This document shows positions 8,685-17,267 of a stretch of 64,000 nucleotides of DNA, one piece after another (position 1 is the stretch's first letter; the number at the start of each line of letters is the position of its first letter). The notes below the pieces were generated by a model. It was not told where the DNA came from. It searched no databases and was given only the letters and a program-made list of their open reading frames with translations. This stretch comes from Flavivirga abyssicola (GTDB lineage Bacteria > Bacteroidota > Bacteroidia > Flavobacteriales > Flavobacteriaceae). The position numbers and the translations under genes are program-made. The DNA lies in contig NZ_CP141266.1 in the NCBI RefSeq assembly GCF_030540775.2, positions 1,599,001 to 1,663,000 of the forward strand. Reading direction: 5' to 3'.

Positions 8685-11018
8685 TTAAAATTTGTCTAAA
8701 TCTTCAGGGATACTATTCCTAGAATCATCATTAATAATCTCTGAAACATCAGAGCAGTCTACATTTATAGATAGATCCTTTGGTTTTTTAAATGGTTCCT
8801 TAGAAATATTTAATGTTTCATCTGCATAACAACTTTTCATATATAAGCCCCAAATTGGTAATGCCATAGAAGCACCTTGTCCATAGGTTATGGATTTAAA
8901 ATGTGCATGTCTATCTTCAGCTCCTACCCAAACCCCTGTTACTAGATTAGGTACCATACCCATAAACCAACCATCACTTTGGTTTTGCGTGGTTCCTGTT
9001 TTTCCCGCTATAGGATTTTTAAATTTATATGGATAGCCCGTGATTATTTTTCTATAATCTATTCTGTTAGCCTTATGATCATGTTTCAAGTTTGATCCTG
9101 AACCACTTTCTGTAACACCTTGTAGAAGATTCACAACAACATAAGCTGTTTCTTCGCTTAAAACATCTCGTGTTTCTGGTTTAAATTGATACAAAACAGT
9201 GCCATTTTTATCTTCAATGGTGGTAACCATGACGGGTTTCGTATATACGCCTTTGTTAACAAAAGTAGAATAAGCCCCCACCATTTCATAAAGACTTATC
9301 TCTGGAACGCCTAAAGCTATGGAAGGCACAACTGGGATTTCAGATTTAATCCCTAAGTTTCTTGCCAAATCTACAACAGGTTGCGGACCAACTTTATCGA
9401 TCAATCTTGCTGTTATAGTATTTACAGATTTTGCCAAAGCATCTTTTAAAGTTCTGGTACCTCCATAGTCATTTTCACCATTAGCATTTTTAGGACACCA
9501 TTCTTCTGGATTGCCATACTTGTTTTTTTCTATACAAAATGGTGTATCCGGAAATTCATCGCATGGTGAATAATGCAATTGATCTATTGCCGTTGCATAA
9601 ACAAACGGCTTAAATGTAGAGCCCACTTGACGTTTTCCTTGGTTTACCATATCGTACTGAAAATGCCTGTAATTCATACCACCAACCCATGCTTTTACAT
9701 GACCCGTTAACGGATCCATAGACATCATACCTGTCCTTAAAAAGGATTTGTAATATCGCATAGAATCAATAGGTTTCATGATTGTATCTACTTCTGCAGC
9801 TTTCCCTTCTATCCATTTAAAAACAGTCATTTTAGCTAGCTTATAGAATGACGCTTCAATCTCGACATCAGATTTTCCTTCTTTTTTTAATAGTCTCCAT
9901 CGTTCACCTTGCTTCATCTTGCGCTTTAACAACTGATCTATTTCCTTTCGGCTAAGTTCTAAAAATGGAGCCGTAGGATTCTTTTCAGGCGTGTTTTGGT
10001 CAAAGAACTCGGCTTGTAACCTAGGTATGTGTTGTTGCACGGCTTTTTCTGCATATTGCTGCATACGATAATCTATGGTTGTATAAATTTTTAAACCATC
10101 TTTATTGATGTCATACGTTGTACCATCTGGTTTTGGGTTTTTCTTAACCCAATCTTTCATAAAGGCTCGTAAATACTCTCGGAAATAAGTAGCAACTCCA
10201 TCTCGATGAGACTCAGGAGAATAATTTAAATCTAATGCTGTTTTTTGCAATGAGTCCTTAACTTTTTCAGTAATATATCCATACTTATACATTTGCGCCA
10301 ACACCACATTACGTCTATTTCTTGTTAACTTAGGTCGTATCCTTGGGCTAAATAAATTTGAGTTTTTAAACATCCCCACTAACATAGCTGATTCTTTTAA
10401 ATCTAAATCTTTGGGTTCTTTACCAAAATAAATACGTGCAGCACTTCTAATGCCGTCGGCATTATTTAAAAAGTCATAAATATTAAAATACTGAGCTATA
10501 ATTTCTTCTTTAGTGTATTGACGTTCTAATCGTATAGAGATAACCCATTCCTTTATCTTTTGAGTATATTTGTCCCATCCTTTTGACCTAACACCAACAA
10601 ATAATTGGCGTGCTAATTGTTGGGAAATAGTACTAGCCCCTCCTTTTTTTCCTAAAAAGAAAAACGCTCTTAAAGTTCCTCTTGGATCTATCCCAGAATG
10701 CTCTTTAAATCGTGCATCTTCTGTCGCAATTAACGCATCTACTAAATTTTGTGACAACTCGTCATAACTAACAGGCGTTCTATTCTCGTTTAGATAGAAT
10801 TTACCTAAGGTTTTTCCATCAGATGAAATAATTTCGGATGCTAAATGGGTTTTAGGATTTTCTAATACAGTGTGGTCTGGCATTTTGCCAAAAGCACCCC
10901 ATGAAGCGAGTAAAAAAAGAAGTATCACAAAAAAGACTCCCCCTGCAAATAACATCCAAAACCAACGTATGTATTTTGAAAAATCCTGAGTTGTTGTCGC
11001 TTTCTTTTTTTTTGACAT
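8685..11018 (-). CDS. Class A penicillin-binding protein 1A (gldH-proximal paralogue)
   Basis: 777 residues with the same order as its downstream neighbour: short basic N-terminus, membrane anchor (about 20-45), GT51 domain (ATEDARFKEHSGID, GASTISQQLARQLF) and transpeptidase domain (S-T-F-K, S-V-N, K-T-G-T). All catalytic motifs are present. The paralogues differ most just after the GASTISQQLA motif, where this copy reads VGVRSKGWDKYTQK instead of HRREKANIIEKLSQK, and in the acidic C-terminal tail. The gene follows gldH by 69 bp, the ancestral gene order. Selective loss of either copy has not occurred, which suggests separate roles or expression. Confidence 0.95.
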   Translation of the reverse strand: MSKKKKATTTQDFSKYIRWFWMLFAGGVFFVILLFLLASWGAFGKMPDHTVLENPKTHLASEIISSDGKTLGKFYLNENRTPVSYDELSQNLVDALIATEDARFKEHSGIDPRGTLRAFFFLGKKGGASTISQQLARQLFVGVRSKGWDKYTQKIKEWVISIRLERQYTKEEIIAQYFNIYDFLNNADGIRSAARIYFGKEPKDLDLKESAMLVGMFKNSNLFSPRIRPKLTRNRRNVVLAQMYKYGYITEKVKDSLQKTALDLNYSPESHRDGVATYFREYLRAFMKDWVKKNPKPDGTTYDINKDGLKIYTTIDYRMQQYAEKAVQQHIPRLQAEFFDQNTPEKNPTAPFLELSRKEIDQLLKRKMKQGERWRLLKKEGKSDVEIEASFYKLAKMTVFKWIEGKAAEVDTIMKPIDSMRYYKSFLRTGMMSMDPLTGHVKAWVGGMNYRHFQYDMVNQGKRQVGSTFKPFVYATAIDQLHYSPCDEFPDTPFCIEKNKYGNPEEWCPKNANGENDYGGTRTLKDALAKSVNTITARLIDKVGPQPVVDLARNLGIKSEIPVVPSIALGVPEISLYEMVGAYSTFVNKGVYTKPVMVTTIEDKNGTVLYQFKPETRDVLSEETAYVVVNLLQGVTESGSGSNLKHDHKANRIDYRKIITGYPYKFKNPIAGKTGTTQNQSDGWFMGMVPNLVTGVWVGAEDRHAHFKSITYGQGASMALPIWGLYMKSCYADETLNISKEPFKKPKDLSINVDCSDVSEIINDDSRNSIPEDLDKF

Positions 11019-11087
11019 TTAACTTTTAAGTGCTAAATATTTACTAGATTCAATTCTAAGAAAACTCAGAATTATTGGAAATTCTAT

Positions 11088-11582
11088 TTATTTGTTTTGA
11101 GGTTTTTCAATTCTAAAACCAATGTCTGTGATCCCTTCAAGCTCTATAACACCATTAACCTTGCCATTTTCTCGCATGGCATGCTGTATGTTAACCGTAT
11201 AGTCTCCTTTTTCTTTAAAAACAACTTGCTCTTTGTACCAAAGTTTATTTTCTTTAATATCAGTAAGTCCTATGCCTAAGAGTTTTCCGCTGGGATCTGC
11301 CATTCTATATTCCAACGTGTCTTTGATAGTTTTCCCATGAGGGAAACTCATTTCAACAATTAAAAACAAGTTATTATATCTATACGCATTTGTATTTCTC
11401 AAGTTAACGAACAAATTATACGCGTTTGTAGAATCTGGTGGGGTAACTTTAAAACTAATTATAGAGTCTTTGTGCCATTTATTTGGAACTGATTTGTAGG
11501 TATCGAAAACACGATTAGAATCGCAGGACACAAATGCCAAAAAAGAAATTAAAAGAAATAAGAATACATTATTTTGCTGCAT
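11088..11582 (-). CDS. gldH: Gliding motility lipoprotein GldH
   Basis: Starting at the ATG at 11580-11582 the product has 164 residues: a lipoprotein signal with lipobox FVSC (Cys 20) and a beta-rich body ending in GFRIEKPQNK. Sequence and position after ricT fit GldH of gliding Bacteroidota, an inner-envelope lipoprotein required for gliding and linked to type IX secretion in Flavobacterium. A longer reading frame exists upstream, but it would put 34 charged residues before the signal peptide. With the chosen start the gene overlaps ricT by 14 bp, suggesting coupling. Confidence 0.88.
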   Translation of the reverse strand: MQQNNVFLFLLISFLAFVSCDSNRVFDTYKSVPNKWHKDSIISFKVTPPDSTNAYNLFVNLRNTNAYRYNNLFLIVEMSFPHGKTIKDTLEYRMADPSGKLLGIGLTDIKENKLWYKEQVVFKEKGDYTVNIQHAMRENGKVNGVIELEGITDIGFRIEKPQNK

Positions 11583-12762
11583 TTTTACTGTTTTGAGGTT
11601 TTCTTTTCCTTTTGTTATTTCTATTGTTTTTATTGTTTCTTCTCTTATTATTTTTACGTTTATTATTGGACTTTGGACTATCAAAACGCGTTAAACTATC
11701 TTGTCCTACAACGTTTTCAAACTCTGCCTTAGTATCTTCTACTAATTCTGAAGCATACTCTTCAAGACTTGTTATTTTTTTATCCTTCTTGTTTAAGTCA
11801 ATAATTTCATTGGCTTGCTTTGTTGTTATTTTATGCCAATGATTCCATTCCCCTTCATAAGCATACCACATATGTCCTTTAAAAATATCTGTTTTTTGAC
11901 ACACCGCAGTACCTTTTTCAGTATGTATTTTTGTATCCGTTTTAGGAAAGTTTTTTAATGCATCAAGATACGTGTCTAACTCATAGTTTAAGCAGCATTT
12001 TAATTTACCACATTGTCCTGCTAATTTTTGAGGGTTTAATGATAATTGCTGATATCTTGCTGCCGATGTGCTTACTGATCGGAAATCTGTTAACCAAGTT
12101 GAACAGCATAATTCACGACCACAAGATCCAATACCACCAAGCCTTGAAGCTTCTTGACGAAATCCAACCTGTTTCATTTCTATTCGCGTTCTAAACTCGC
12201 GAGCAAACACTTTTATAAGCTCTCTAAAATCAACACGTTCTTCGGCTGTATAATAAAAAGTGGCTTTACTGGCATCACCCTGAAATTCGATATCAGAAAT
12301 TTTCATTTGCAATTTCAAATCGATTGCAAACTGACGCGCCCTTACCTTCATAGGTTCTTCCTTATCACGTGCAGACGACCAAATATCAATATCTTTTTGA
12401 CTTGCTTTTCGGTAAACTTTTAATGCTTCTTCTTCATTATCCGATATGTTTTTACGCTTCATCTGAACGCGTACTAATTCCCCTGTAAGGGTAACCATAC
12501 CAATATCATGTCCTGCTTTCGCTTGTGTAGCTACAATGTCACCAATGCTTAATGTTAAGTTTTCAGCATTCTTATAATATTCTTTTCTTCCATTTTTATA
12601 ACGTACCTCAACCCAATTGTATGGTTTTTCTCCGTTTGGTAATGACATATTTGACAACCAATCGAAAACAGTTAGTTTGTTACAACTGTCTGTACCACAA
12701 GTACCATTATTTTTGCAGCCTTTAGGTTGACCGTCTTTAGTTGAGCAGCTTGCGCAAGCCAT
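11569..12762 (-). CDS. ricT: PSP1-domain regulatory protein RicT
   Basis: 397 residues with a cysteine-rich N-terminus (CASCSTKDGQPKGC, CGTDSC), a PSP1 domain with the hallmark GGIGSCGRELCCSTW and a second motif GQCGKLKCCLNYEL. In Bacillus the Ric complex binds Fe-S clusters and directs RNase Y-dependent mRNA maturation. Flavobacteria keep RicT next to gldH, though its job there is not established. The last 45 residues form an extremely Lys/Arg/Asn-rich tail, a likely disordered RNA-binding extension. The gene overlaps gldH. Confidence 0.88.
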   Translation of the reverse strand: MACASCSTKDGQPKGCKNNGTCGTDSCNKLTVFDWLSNMSLPNGEKPYNWVEVRYKNGRKEYYKNAENLTLSIGDIVATQAKAGHDIGMVTLTGELVRVQMKRKNISDNEEEALKVYRKASQKDIDIWSSARDKEEPMKVRARQFAIDLKLQMKISDIEFQGDASKATFYYTAEERVDFRELIKVFAREFRTRIEMKQVGFRQEASRLGGIGSCGRELCCSTWLTDFRSVSTSAARYQQLSLNPQKLAGQCGKLKCCLNYELDTYLDALKNFPKTDTKIHTEKGTAVCQKTDIFKGHMWYAYEGEWNHWHKITTKQANEIIDLNKKDKKITSLEEYASELVEDTKAEFENVVGQDSLTRFDSPKSNNKRKNNKRRNNKNNRNNKRKRKPQNSKNAAK

Positions 12763-12877
12763 ATACGTTATATATTGAATTCGCTAATAATTAGATTATT
12801 ACGAATGAAGATTAATAATTCTTTTTGAAATGTAAAGATATGATTATTATGTTGACTTTAAAAAGCCAAAAAATTAT

Positions 12878-13108
12878 TTAAATATTCTTAACACTAATTA
12901 TATTTACAGGACAGGCTTTAGAGGCTTTATCACAGGCATCAAAAATAATATCATCGTTAGATTTTGCGGTAAAAAAACCTTTTTTATCTTTTGCGTGTAA
13001 AAGCACCGATTTACCATCTTTTTTTGACATTTGAAATTGATTTGGAGCCAATTCTACACAGTAATTACAACCAATACACTTATTTCTTTGTAAGGTAATA
13101 ACAACCAT
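12878..13108 (-). CDS. Small single-cluster ferredoxin
   Basis: 76 residues with the cluster motif C11-x2-C14-x2-C17 and the closing C66-P, the pattern of monocluster [4Fe-4S] ferredoxins; C59 is an extra cysteine that may form a disulfide in this type. It starts with a 1-bp overlap (TAATG) on the stop of the U32 gene, so it is translationally coupled to it. An electron-transfer role for the U32 protein or the radical SAM protein of the same cluster is inferred from this arrangement. Confidence 0.88.
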   Translation of the reverse strand: MVVITLQRNKCIGCNYCVELAPNQFQMSKKDGKSVLLHAKDKKGFFTAKSNDDIIFDACDKASKACPVNIISVKNI

Positions 13109-14352
13109 TAAACCTCTACTTTATTTTCAACAATTTTATACAATTTATCCGAAGGTCTTATTCTAAATTCTAACGGTATTGTTATTGTATCTCCTTTAGA
13201 ACCTGTTAGTAATTTCTCATCATTTACCAACATCTCATTAACCTCCATCTCTTTCGCTCCTGTTGTTGGTCCAGTTACTAAAATAGTGTCTCCAATAGAA
13301 ACATCGTAAGCGTCAATTTTAAACTCACCTATTTTAGCTTTGGTATAAAAGTGTACGCCTTTACCAATATATACCTTTTTCTGAGTAGCATGAGATCCCG
13401 AGCCATTACTCCATTCTCCTAATTTCTGTCCCAAATAATACCCATTCCAAAACCCTCGATTGTAAACTTTTTCCAATTCCTGCATCCAGGAAACAACCTT
13501 TTCTTTATCATAAGTATTATTTTCAAGACTATCTATGGCATTTCTATAACACTTTATAACTCTGGCAACATATTCGGGTGCTCTACCCCGTCCTTCGATT
13601 TTCAATACTTTAATACCAGATTCTGCTACCTGATCTAAAATATCTATGGTGCATAAATCTTTAGGAGACATAATATACTCATTATCTAATTCCATTTCGA
13701 AACCCGTTTCCTGATCGATAACCGTATACTTTTTTCTGCAATTTTGTTTGCAAGCCCCTCTATTTGCCGATGAGTTTTGAGAATGCAAACTCATATAACA
13801 TTTTCCAGAAACAGCCATACAAAGCGCACCATGACCAAATACTTCTATTTCAACTAATTTACCTGAAGGACCCTTTATTTGCTCTTTTTCAATGGCTTCT
13901 GTTATCTTTTTTACCTGACGTAAGCTCAATTCCCGACTTAACACCATAGTATCGGCAAACATGGCATAAAACTTAACCGTTTCTATGTTGGTAATATTAA
14001 TTTGTGTTGAAATATGCACTTCTAAACCGAGTTCTCTCGCACAAGCTATTACTGCTTGATCCATTGCTATTACAGCAGTAATATCAGCTTCTTTTGCTTT
14101 TTTTACAAGTGTTTTTACAATGGATAAATCATGATCGTAAATAATAGTATTTAAGGTTAAATACGTTCTTACATGTTTTGCTTTACAACGTTTTGAAATT
14201 TCAGGTAAATCATCTAAAGTGAAGTTTATAGATGCTCTTGCTCTCATATTTAACTGCTCGACACCAAAATATACAGAGTCTGCTCCGTTATCTAGAGCAG
14301 CTTGAAGCGACTCAAAATTTCCTGCCGGAGCCATTAATTCTATCTGCTGCAT
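13108..14352 (-). CDS. trhP: U32 family protein, TrhP/YegQ-like tRNA hydroxylation protein
   Basis: 414 residues. The U32 signature is at 170-188 (EVFGHGALCMAVSGKCYMS) and the four conserved cysteines are C178, C185, C201 and C205, ligands for an Fe-S cluster in characterised members. The length and C-terminal beta domain fit the YegQ/TrhP group, which makes 5-hydroxyuridine at tRNA position 34 from prephenate. The peptidase label of the family is historical. Support for the TrhP assignment over other U32 groups comes from the TrhO gene two genes upstream. A ferredoxin gene is coupled directly downstream. Confidence 0.75.
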   Translation of the reverse strand: MQQIELMAPAGNFESLQAALDNGADSVYFGVEQLNMRARASINFTLDDLPEISKRCKAKHVRTYLTLNTIIYDHDLSIVKTLVKKAKEADITAVIAMDQAVIACARELGLEVHISTQINITNIETVKFYAMFADTMVLSRELSLRQVKKITEAIEKEQIKGPSGKLVEIEVFGHGALCMAVSGKCYMSLHSQNSSANRGACKQNCRKKYTVIDQETGFEMELDNEYIMSPKDLCTIDILDQVAESGIKVLKIEGRGRAPEYVARVIKCYRNAIDSLENNTYDKEKVVSWMQELEKVYNRGFWNGYYLGQKLGEWSNGSGSHATQKKVYIGKGVHFYTKAKIGEFKIDAYDVSIGDTILVTGPTTGAKEMEVNEMLVNDEKLLTGSKGDTITIPLEFRIRPSDKLYKIVENKVEV

Positions 14353-14382
14353 TATATTATACTAAAGTCTTTCTTCATGTGT

Positions 14383-15387
14383 TTAATTCAGTTCAATTTC
14401 GTAATTTAAACGATTGGTAAAAGACGTTAACTCTTTTTTAGACTTAAAAATGTTTGAAAGCAGTTTCTTTCCCCATCCATTTTTTTTAGCATATTCATTA
14501 AAAGTTTCTTTTCTCCAATTAAAATCTTCTCTCCAAAAAGTATCTGGTGAAATGTAACAAAACGTATAATCATATATAAAGCTTGAGCTATTTACACTAT
14601 TTCTTTTAGCAATTTTATCTGAAGCCAAAAGCGTTATATTATTTGCTACGCATTTTTCCTTTATTTGTTTAATTAATTTTGGATAATCCTCTCTTATATT
14701 ATCCAAATTAAAATCATTATATTCCGTATTCCCTATTTTTCTAATTGGTCTAACCTGAAGAATATCAAAACTTTCTCCATCAAAATGCTCAAACAAATCA
14801 CTCAATTCATAGAAATTATCTTTGTTAAATGTATAATTTATTCTTACGTGAAAATCATATTTTTTCTTTAACTTTTTAAATGTATTGAATACTTCATGAA
14901 ACTTCTCATAACTTGCTTTTTTCATAAAGCTTTCATAAGTTGCTTTAGTTACTCCATGCAATGAAATAGTAAATTCATTCAACCCAGCTTCTAAAAGCTC
15001 TTGAATTTTATATTCATTCAATAAATTAGCATTCGTTGTTAAACTGATATAAGGTACTTTATATTCTTTCCCTAATTTTACAATATCAGATAATTTTTTG
15101 TAAAGGGTGGGCTCTGTCCCACAACCTATTTGAAGCTTAAGAGCACGCTTAAATATTCTTTTTGCCACTAAATCAAGATCTTCTTCTTTAAATTGACCTT
15201 TAAGTTTTTTTACATATTCTTTATCTGTAAAATAGCACATTTTACAGCGTAGATTACAAGCTAATACAGGATCTAAATTTACGGCCAAATAACGTTTATT
15301 AAAAACATGAAGTAACCATATAGCAAAGAACTTTAACCTATGACCTTTAATCTTTCTATTGAGCTTTAAAAGCTTATAAATATTCAT
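14383..15387 (-). CDS. Radical SAM protein of unknown substrate
   Basis: 334 residues. The radical SAM cluster motif C44-x3-C48-x2-C51 lies in the segment LDPVLACNLRCKMCYF, and the barrel continues through GCGTEPTLY and SLHGVTKATYESF. The protein resembles SPASM-type radical SAM enzymes in its first two thirds but has no obvious multi-cysteine SPASM domain at the C-terminus. Its start overlaps the trhO stop by 4 bp (ATGA), and the U32 gene follows after 30 bp. Its place between two tRNA U34 hydroxylation genes suggests, but does not prove, a role in tRNA wobble modification. Confidence 0.85.
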   Translation of the reverse strand: MNIYKLLKLNRKIKGHRLKFFAIWLLHVFNKRYLAVNLDPVLACNLRCKMCYFTDKEYVKKLKGQFKEEDLDLVAKRIFKRALKLQIGCGTEPTLYKKLSDIVKLGKEYKVPYISLTTNANLLNEYKIQELLEAGLNEFTISLHGVTKATYESFMKKASYEKFHEVFNTFKKLKKKYDFHVRINYTFNKDNFYELSDLFEHFDGESFDILQVRPIRKIGNTEYNDFNLDNIREDYPKLIKQIKEKCVANNITLLASDKIAKRNSVNSSSFIYDYTFCYISPDTFWREDFNWRKETFNEYAKKNGWGKKLLSNIFKSKKELTSFTNRLNYEIELN

Positions 15388-16454
15388 CCTATTTTTTTTA
15401 AAGTCTCAAAAATATTCCTCAAACCCTTTTCGTTTGGTAAATGATCTGCACGTCCTTTTTTGAAAATATCATTACTATTTCCTTGTCCTTTACGCAATTC
15501 TTTTTGCGCTTCGTAAGGCAACCTGTTTATTTCCATACACGTAGTAGAACAACAGTTTTCCATCGCTTCTTTGCAAGAATCACATTGAATAAACAGTAAA
15601 TGGCAAGCTTCATTAGCGCAATTGGTATGTACATCAAACGGATTTCCACATTGATGACAATTCGCAATAACGTCATCACTAATACGTTCTGCTCTACGAT
15701 CATCAAAAACAAAGTTCTGACCTAAAAATTTATTCTCTAGGTTATCTTCTTTTACTTGTCTTGTATATTCAATAATACCTCCTTCTAATTGATAGACATT
15801 TTTAAATCCTTTATGCTTAAAATAAGCACTTGCTTTTTCGCAACGAATCCCTCCTGTGCAATACATAACAAGGTTTTTATCTTCCTTATGTGTTTTTAAA
15901 TTATCTTCTATGATATCTAAAGATTCTCTAAAAGTATCTACATCTGGCGTTATGGCATTTTTAAAATGTCCTATCTCACTTTCGTAATGGTTACGCATAT
16001 CTACCAAAACTGTTTTTTCATCTTCTATAAGATTATTAAACTGTTCTGCCCCAACATGAACACCTTTATTGGTGACATCGAACGTATCATCATTTAAACC
16101 ATCGGCAACAATTTTGTTGCGCACCTTTACTTTTAGCTTTAAAAACGATTTATTATCTTGTTCTACCGCTATATTTAATCGAATATCTTTTAAAAATGAT
16201 ACCGTATCTAAATGGGCTTTAAACTCATTAAAGCGATCGGCAGGTAATGATAATTGACCATTAATGCCTTCGTGAGCCACATAGATTCTACCCAGAACAT
16301 CTAATGCGTCCCAAGTAATAAACAAATGATCTCTGAAAATTTGTGGATTGCCAATTTTGGCGTATTGGTAAAAAGAAAGTGTTAATCGATTTTTTCCTGC
16401 TTTATCAATTAATTCTGCTCTTTCTTTTGCGCTTAATTTATTGTACAGTTGCAT
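15384..16454 (-). CDS. trhO: tRNA uridine(34) hydroxylase TrhO (YceA-type rhodanese)
   Basis: 356 residues. An N-terminal acylphosphatase-like domain is followed by a rhodanese domain with the active loop YCTGGIRCEK (C199, C205) and a C-terminal cysteine-rich zinc-binding tail (CHQC, CDSC, NCCS). This is the architecture of YceA/TrhO, the oxygen-dependent enzyme that makes 5-hydroxyuridine at tRNA position 34. It is the first gene of a minus-strand cluster with the radical SAM, U32 and ferredoxin genes. The 813-bp gap upstream should contain its promoter. Confidence 0.92.
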   Translation of the reverse strand: MQLYNKLSAKERAELIDKAGKNRLTLSFYQYAKIGNPQIFRDHLFITWDALDVLGRIYVAHEGINGQLSLPADRFNEFKAHLDTVSFLKDIRLNIAVEQDNKSFLKLKVKVRNKIVADGLNDDTFDVTNKGVHVGAEQFNNLIEDEKTVLVDMRNHYESEIGHFKNAITPDVDTFRESLDIIEDNLKTHKEDKNLVMYCTGGIRCEKASAYFKHKGFKNVYQLEGGIIEYTRQVKEDNLENKFLGQNFVFDDRRAERISDDVIANCHQCGNPFDVHTNCANEACHLLFIQCDSCKEAMENCCSTTCMEINRLPYEAQKELRKGQGNSNDIFKKGRADHLPNEKGLRNIFETLKKIG

Positions 16455-16881
16455 GCTATACTAATTTATAAGGTTAAAGAATTCCCATCATAACCTTCCC
16501 AAAGGGAAGAAAAATGAAACTTAAGTGCAAAAGTACAATTTTATACAGAAGTGAGAAAGTAAATTCCTAATGGTAGATTTTACGGTATTTATACTTAAAA
16601 AAACCTGCTCTTATAACTACCATATGTAAGCAAAAATGATTAGGTATAATAACCAAATAAAAGAGTTTAGACACTAATTTACTTAACTAGAATAATTCGT
16701 GTCTTCTTTATAAATATGTAAACATGATAACCACTGACAAGAAGGTTTAACTTACAAGTTTTAATTACAAAGTGAATTTTGAGGTATCAATTTTAAGATC
16801 CCGCTGAAAAAGCGGGATTAATTCAACTTACAAGTTTTAGTTCGTTTAATAACTCCTAAAACTTGAGTTTCACTAATAAAA

Positions 16882-16910
16882 AAAGTGCTTTATGTTTAAT
16901 AAAGTGCTTT
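16882..16910 (+). terminator. Possible terminator hairpin with G-U pairs
   Basis: The arms 16882-16892 and 16900-16910 pair over 11 bp in plus-strand RNA only when two G-U pairs are allowed, with a 7-nt loop and a following T-run. On the minus strand the same positions become C-A mismatches. It may end a small plus-strand transcript starting within the gap. Confidence 0.35.
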
Positions 16911-16971
16911 TTCTTGACTAATCCGTGGTTAAAATATTAATTTATTTTTTTCTAACTAATATATCACGGTT

Positions 16972-17064
16972 TTAGCCACCATCGGCTTTACAATTACTAT
17001 TTACAATAATAGCAACTGGAACACCTAATACGTTTATTAAAATTGTTTGTTTGAAAAATTTCAT
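16972..17064 (-). CDS. Possible 30-residue peptide ending in CKADGG
   Basis: An ATG-initiated frame on the minus strand encodes a 30-residue peptide: basic start (MKFFKQT), hydrophobic middle (ILINVLGVPVAIIV) and the end NSNCKADGG. A second, four-codon frame (MEKN) ends with TAA directly before this ATG, so re-initiation is conceivable. The peptide could be a small membrane protein or secreted peptide. I recognise no family, and the length makes chance possible. Confidence 0.35.
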   Translation of the reverse strand: MKFFKQTILINVLGVPVAIIVNSNCKADGG

Positions 17065-17206
17065 TTAATTCTTTTCCATAGTAAAATTTCCCACTCTATT
17101 TAATAGATGTAAAATATGCTGAAAGGTTGCGTTATGCTATTTGTTTTTATTTTTTAGATTAGCAAAGAGGCCTTTTTTATTTCTAAATTTATGTTGAAAA
17201 CTATTA

Positions 17207-17237
17207 TTGTATCATCATAAAAGATATAGTATTTTAG
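17207..17237 (+). promoter_or_regulatory. Candidate recA promoter, Bacteroidota type
   Basis: TTG at 17207-17209 and TATTTTAG at 17230-17237 with a 20-bp spacer resemble the TTTG / TAnnTTTG promoter of this phylum with one mismatch in the -7 box. It would start transcription roughly 20-25 bp before recA. No LexA-like palindrome was seen. Confidence 0.35.
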
Positions 17238-17267
17238 CAAGCATAACTTCAGAAAAAAAATTTATAA

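Larger units (their letters stand above)
16455..17267. other. 813-bp intergenic region between trhO and recA, rich in hairpins
   Basis: Seen here: a CTTCCC/GGGAAG hairpin at 16495-16509 shared with the atpA-atpG spacer; two direct copies of a 15-bp sequence (AACTTACAAGTTTTA) at 16749 and 16825; a hairpin ATCCCGCT/AGCGGGAT at 16798-16818 between them; a wobble-paired hairpin at 16882-16910 followed by a T-run; and a small ORF at 16972-17064. No tRNA, tmRNA, RNase P or 6S signature was recognised, but a non-coding RNA would fit the hairpins. Confidence 0.6.

Noticed and set aside
11583-11684. Extended GldH N-terminus
   Set aside because: It would put 34 residues before the lipoprotein signal peptide; the ATG at 11582 restores a normal lipoprotein.
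14383-15387. Radical SAM protein as a peptide-modifying (SPASM) enzyme with a precursor gene nearby
   Set aside because: No multi-cysteine SPASM region or precursor peptide was seen within the cluster.
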